Shown: positions 60,487 to 64,000 of the stretch, piece by piece
Layout: every line of letters begins with the position of its first letter
How positions within the stretch are numbered: position 1 is the first letter of the stretch
Assembly: GCA_028583415.1 (NCBI GenBank)
Contig: CM053267.1
Coordinates: 43,822,834-43,886,833, forward strand
Direction: 5' to 3'
DNA: 64,000 bases
Origin: Protea cynaroides
Lineage: Eukaryota; Streptophyta; Magnoliopsida; Proteales; Proteaceae
Made by a program: the position numbers and the translations under genes
The notes under the pieces: model-generated
Told to the model about the DNA's origin: nothing
What the model saw: the letters and a program-made list of their open reading frames with translations, nothing else
Databases searched by the model: none

Positions 60487-63310
60487 ATGGGTTCTAAATC
60501 TGTCGTAGATTTACTGGAATCTTCATCAGGGGTTCATTTTTCTGGGTTTCACTTAGATGGAATAGAGGCTAGAAATTCAGGGGTGGAGCAACCAACAACC
60601 TCAGAAACTGGAACAATGCATTCGCAACCTTTTGTAATAGGTGAGTATTCCATTAAATTTTTCAAAAGAAAAATAATATAATATTTGTTTTTTTGGTTCC
60701 AATTAATGAATTTGCCTTGGTTTAGAAACTATCTTTTCCCAGACAGTTGCTTCGAATGTAATTATCTCACTTTTAACAGTGAGATCTACAGAAGATAAAT
60801 ATAATTCATATAATCCTGAGAGGAACTATCTGCAGACGGGTTCAAATGCAATGTCAGTAGGATGTAGAACTGCTACGTAAGATGCATAAAGTCCCTGGAA
60901 GAAGTCTTTCACATTGCAGTAATGAGACTATAACATTTCTATGAAGTCTTTGAAAGCAGTCAGTTGGACAACTTTTCTGCAATGAACAAAATTCATTGAA
61001 AAATCTAGATTTACTTGCCCAGGCTGCATTCAGTGAAGAGAAAAGTGTGCCAGTGCTCAAGAGGCTTCTCATAACTGTTGGAAAGTTCTCTCTCTTCTTG
61101 AAGTAGGATTCCCCGCCCCCCCCCCCAAAAAAAAAATAAAAATAAATAGAAGAAGAAAAAGAAGAACAGAGCTAGTGCTTGGTGCTAATTACTCCTCCAA
61201 TATAGGCTCTTCTGTATTTTCTTGATAATTTGTATGCCCTCCAATACAGACTAACTATCTATCATAAACATTCCTCCCTCCCTCCCACCCCCACCCCCAC
61301 CCCCACCCCCACCCCCCACCTCCCTCCCCCCCAAAAAAAAAGAAAAAAAAAAAAATCATAAACCTTTTCGTTGAATGATCCACCAAAAAAACCAGAATAT
61401 TGTGTCTTTATTCTGACTGGGTCATCAAACTGGACAGTCGGTCCATTTTGGACTGCTGACTGGTTTGCCTGAGCAATTGGACGCCTGCTTTCTTTTTTAA
61501 AAGCATGGGCTTATAGAGTCATAGGATTCTTTGCCAATATAGATTACAGTCTAGTTGCAGGAACTGATGGAACTCTTTAGCCAAGGAACGGAATGTGAGG
61601 CTGGAAATGTACCAGTCTATGCAATTATGTGAATCTTTTTTCTGACCGTTTCCCCCTCATTCTCCTTGCTTGGTCTATTTCTTCCCATCATTTATGGCTT
61701 TTGTTTTCTTCTGTATCTTCATCTCTTTCTTGGTGATTTTTTTTCTTGTCCTCTATCAAGATGATGGAATTTATAGTATCTGGGAAGTTGTTGTCACTCA
61801 ACATGATATTTATGATTTATTACATACTGGAGTTTCTCCACATTTGGTTTGTCCTTTGCCATTTCAATTAATGGAAGCAGATTGATATGATTTGGACATG
61901 GAACTTATTTAATTTCTTGCTGATCCAACACTTGATTTTTTTGAGGCGCACTTTTAAAAAATTGATCCTTCTAAATATTATAGGAGTTGCTGGTGGTGCA
62001 TCGTCTGGGAAGACTACTGTCTGTGATATGATTATTGAGCAGCTTCGTGATCAACGTGTTGTGCTTGTTAAGCAGGTATTTTCGGCTTTGAGTGACCAAA
62101 ATCATGGAAGCATTGGTTGAACAAGAGGTGGCTCCATTTTATTAGGTGTTATTTTGTTAATTGGAACATGTTCATTCAGAAATTTGATTGTTCTGTAAAA
62201 GAGCTAAATGATGACATTGGAATACATTATTTTGCTGTAGCCCATCTATCATCGTCCTTTCCACTCAGCATACTTGTGGTTAATTTACTGATTCCAATCA
62301 GTCATAGTCCTTTCTTCATTTATGATTAGATGAATAATCATAGATGTGGTTATCTTTGATTTTGTTGCCTCAATCATCTTGTGCTTCCAAGTTTCTACTA
62401 TGTAACCTTTGCATACAAAGGCATCTCAGAAACATGGAAAAATTATTCAAAGATTCTTGTGCAGCTTAATGATTAGGATTAACTTCAATTTTCTTTTTGG
62501 GGTGGGGGTGGGGGCGGGGGTAGGGGGGAATGATAAGTTTCACTACATTTTTTTTTTTTAAATTCAATTTCAGAATAGAGCCCAACTTACTTTGAGTTTC
62601 TTGTTGATGCAAAAATTACTTGCAAAATAAGTTTCTTAAGTTTTTAGTGGATGATATTGCAGGATTCTTTTTATCACATTTTGGCTGAAGAGGAGCTGAC
62701 ACGAGTTCACGAATACAACTTTGACCATCCTGGTAATGACCTTTCTTTCTCTTATGTCAGGGAATCAACTGCCATGAAAAATTTCTGTGTGTGTAAAGAT
62801 ATAGCAGATTTTTTTTCCTAGTTTATACAATATTTGTTTCTGCTTAGGGTTTTTTTTTTACTGTGATGCACTATATATGGGTCCTATATAAACTATAATT
62901 CCGTTTTGAGTGTTACTGTGGACCTTGAATTATCTTCTACGTTCTTTTTACCTTTTCCTCTGTCCATTCTTTTCAAATGTATATTGATTATGCAATTAGC
63001 TTGCTTTACCATATTTGCTAATCATGTTCATTACCCAGGGCATAGGTTTGTTTCTCTTGAAGTTTGAGTGCAAAAGCATGTGAACAAGAAGCTTTTTGAT
63101 GCTTTAAAATCATTAACATTTTCTTGTACATGTTTCAAGTTTCATGTTGATTTTGTTCTTTTTCTTACGATATTTCTTTTTCTCATTTTAGATGCCTTTG
63201 ACACTGAGCGATTACTAAGTGTTATGGAGCAGTTGAAGCATGGCCAAGCGGTGGATATTCCGAACTATGATTCTAAGAGTTACAAAAACGATGTATTACC
63301 GACAAGAAGG
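60487..63310 (+). CDS. Uridine kinase-like protein (UKL3/UKL4 type), 5' part only
   Basis: Coding exons seen are 60487-60640, 61984-62075, 62663-62732 and 63192-63310, all in phase. The gene continues beyond the window, ending here after LPTRR. The protein starts MGSKSVVDLLESSSGVHFSG and continues into the P-loop GVAGGASSGKTTVCDMI, then QRVVLVKQDSFYH, a VHEYNFDHPDAFDTERLL segment and QAVDIPNYDSKSYKND. These are conserved uridine/cytidine kinase motifs, including the catalytic-site aspartate in DSFY. In plants this N-terminal kinase-like domain is fused to a UPRT domain that converts uracil and PRPP to UMP; that half is not in the window. Only the first ~145 codons are visible. An EST-free exon 2-3 gap (62076-62662) contains a G-rich run near 62505. 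Confidence 0.9.
61112..61357. repeat. C-rich/A-rich low-complexity cluster in uridine kinase-like intron
   Basis: Two C-run/A-run junctions (near 61112-61145 and 61320-61357) bracket a (CCCCCA)n stretch at about 61285-61320. Such C-rich DNA could form i-motif or, on the other strand, G-quadruplex structures; this is inference. Confidence 0.75.
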
Positions 63311-64000
63311 GTATGATTCTTGTATCTCTGGTGTGTTAATGGAGAGTATTTGGGTATGAAAAATTTCTTTTCTTTTTTCTTCTCCCCCCACAAAATAATT
63401 GAGGGTTTAGACATAGACAGGAAATCAGTGGTTAGTTGTGGTTATGGGATTTTAGTAATAGAGGAATGTATTTTAAGATGAAATGGCTTTTGCTGAGAAT
63501 AGCATTGAGCTTGAGAGGTCTTCCCTTCGTCTCATCGGCTTCCTATTTTTTGCTTCTTTCCACCTTCAGTAAAGCCAGATTTTCTTGAATTTTTACAGCT
63601 GGGCAAAAGTATGCAGCTGGCGGATAAATAAGCTGAAAATGCATTTTTTGAAGTCTAAAATAGCGTAATTCTAAATTATTCAAGTTTTGTTTAATCACAG
63701 GAGAATGATGCAGACACACTGCAACGTTATGTGTTTTTGTTGTTATATAGTGTTGTTATCGCATTTTGATAAATAGAAGTCTTTTATGTATTTGGGAAAT
63801 TGTATGGCAAAACTGGCTACAATGTTTTTGTAATAATGTTTCTTTTTCCTTTTTTTTTTTTTTGTTGCATGGGGATGGACAAGATTAGGATCTGACTCAG
63901 CAAACTTAAAAAACATGGGTTCAGGGGCTTGTCCAAAAATACCTTTATGTCAAAATTTGGGATGTCTTGTGAATTGTATATTTAATTTTGGTACCCAAGA
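63311..64000 (+). other. Next intron of the uridine kinase-like gene, to window end
   Basis: After the donor GTATGA at 63311 no further exon of the family (expected to begin near a VNPSDVIILEG-like sequence) is seen. The segment is T-rich intron DNA. Confidence 0.6.

Noticed and set aside
1..64000. tRNA, rRNA or conserved small RNA genes
   Set aside because: I saw no cloverleaf with A and B boxes, no rRNA segment and no snoRNA/snRNA signature. A covariance-model scan would be needed to exclude them.

Overview
This is plant nuclear DNA, almost certainly from an angiosperm and probably a woody dicot or magnoliid. It is AT-rich, its genes are split by GT-AG introns, and intergenic DNA and introns are full of microsatellites and decayed transposons. 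I cannot name the species from the sequence.

Six protein-coding genes are supported. From left to right they are: an SFT2-type Golgi vesicle-transport protein (+, 1637-5930, 4 exons); an LRR receptor kinase closest to RGI3 of the root meristem growth factor receptor group (+, 13761-17215, 2 exons); a RecX-family protein (-, 18228-23723, 6 exons); a single-exon DUF868 protein (-, 25103-26041); a calponin-homology kinesin of the KIN-14 family (-, 27569-40721, 17 exons, 1134 codons); and the first part of a uridine kinase-like gene (UKL3/UKL4 type, +, from about 58930 and running off the window). I rebuilt exon joins by hand. In each of the five complete genes every junction keeps phase to a single stop, which is strong internal support.

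The gene order looks like old conserved synteny. From memory, SFT2 (At4g26550), RGI3 (At4g26540) and UKL4 (At4g26510) are close neighbours in Arabidopsis, and RecX (At3g13226) and DUF868 (At3g13229) are neighbours elsewhere. The genes do not form one pathway: they cover vesicle traffic, peptide-hormone perception, organelle recombination control, microtubule motility and pyrimidine salvage.

About 41-58.9 kb has no supported gene. It holds LINE remnants, a 1.9-kb duplicated block, a terminal-inverted-repeat element that split one unit of an older duplication, a TRIM-like mini-retroelement and a possible hAT-like element. Other identifiable elements are four copies of a Mutator-like fold-back family with 9-bp target duplications, two hAT-type MITEs with 8-bp target duplications, and a 5'-truncated RTE-type LINE with an 11-bp target duplication.

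The most unusual item is an AT-AC intron with textbook U12 (minor spliceosome) signals inside the kinesin motor domain. The next is the fold-back family, whose arms differ between copies but stay complementary within each copy. I did not find a wholly new molecular system.
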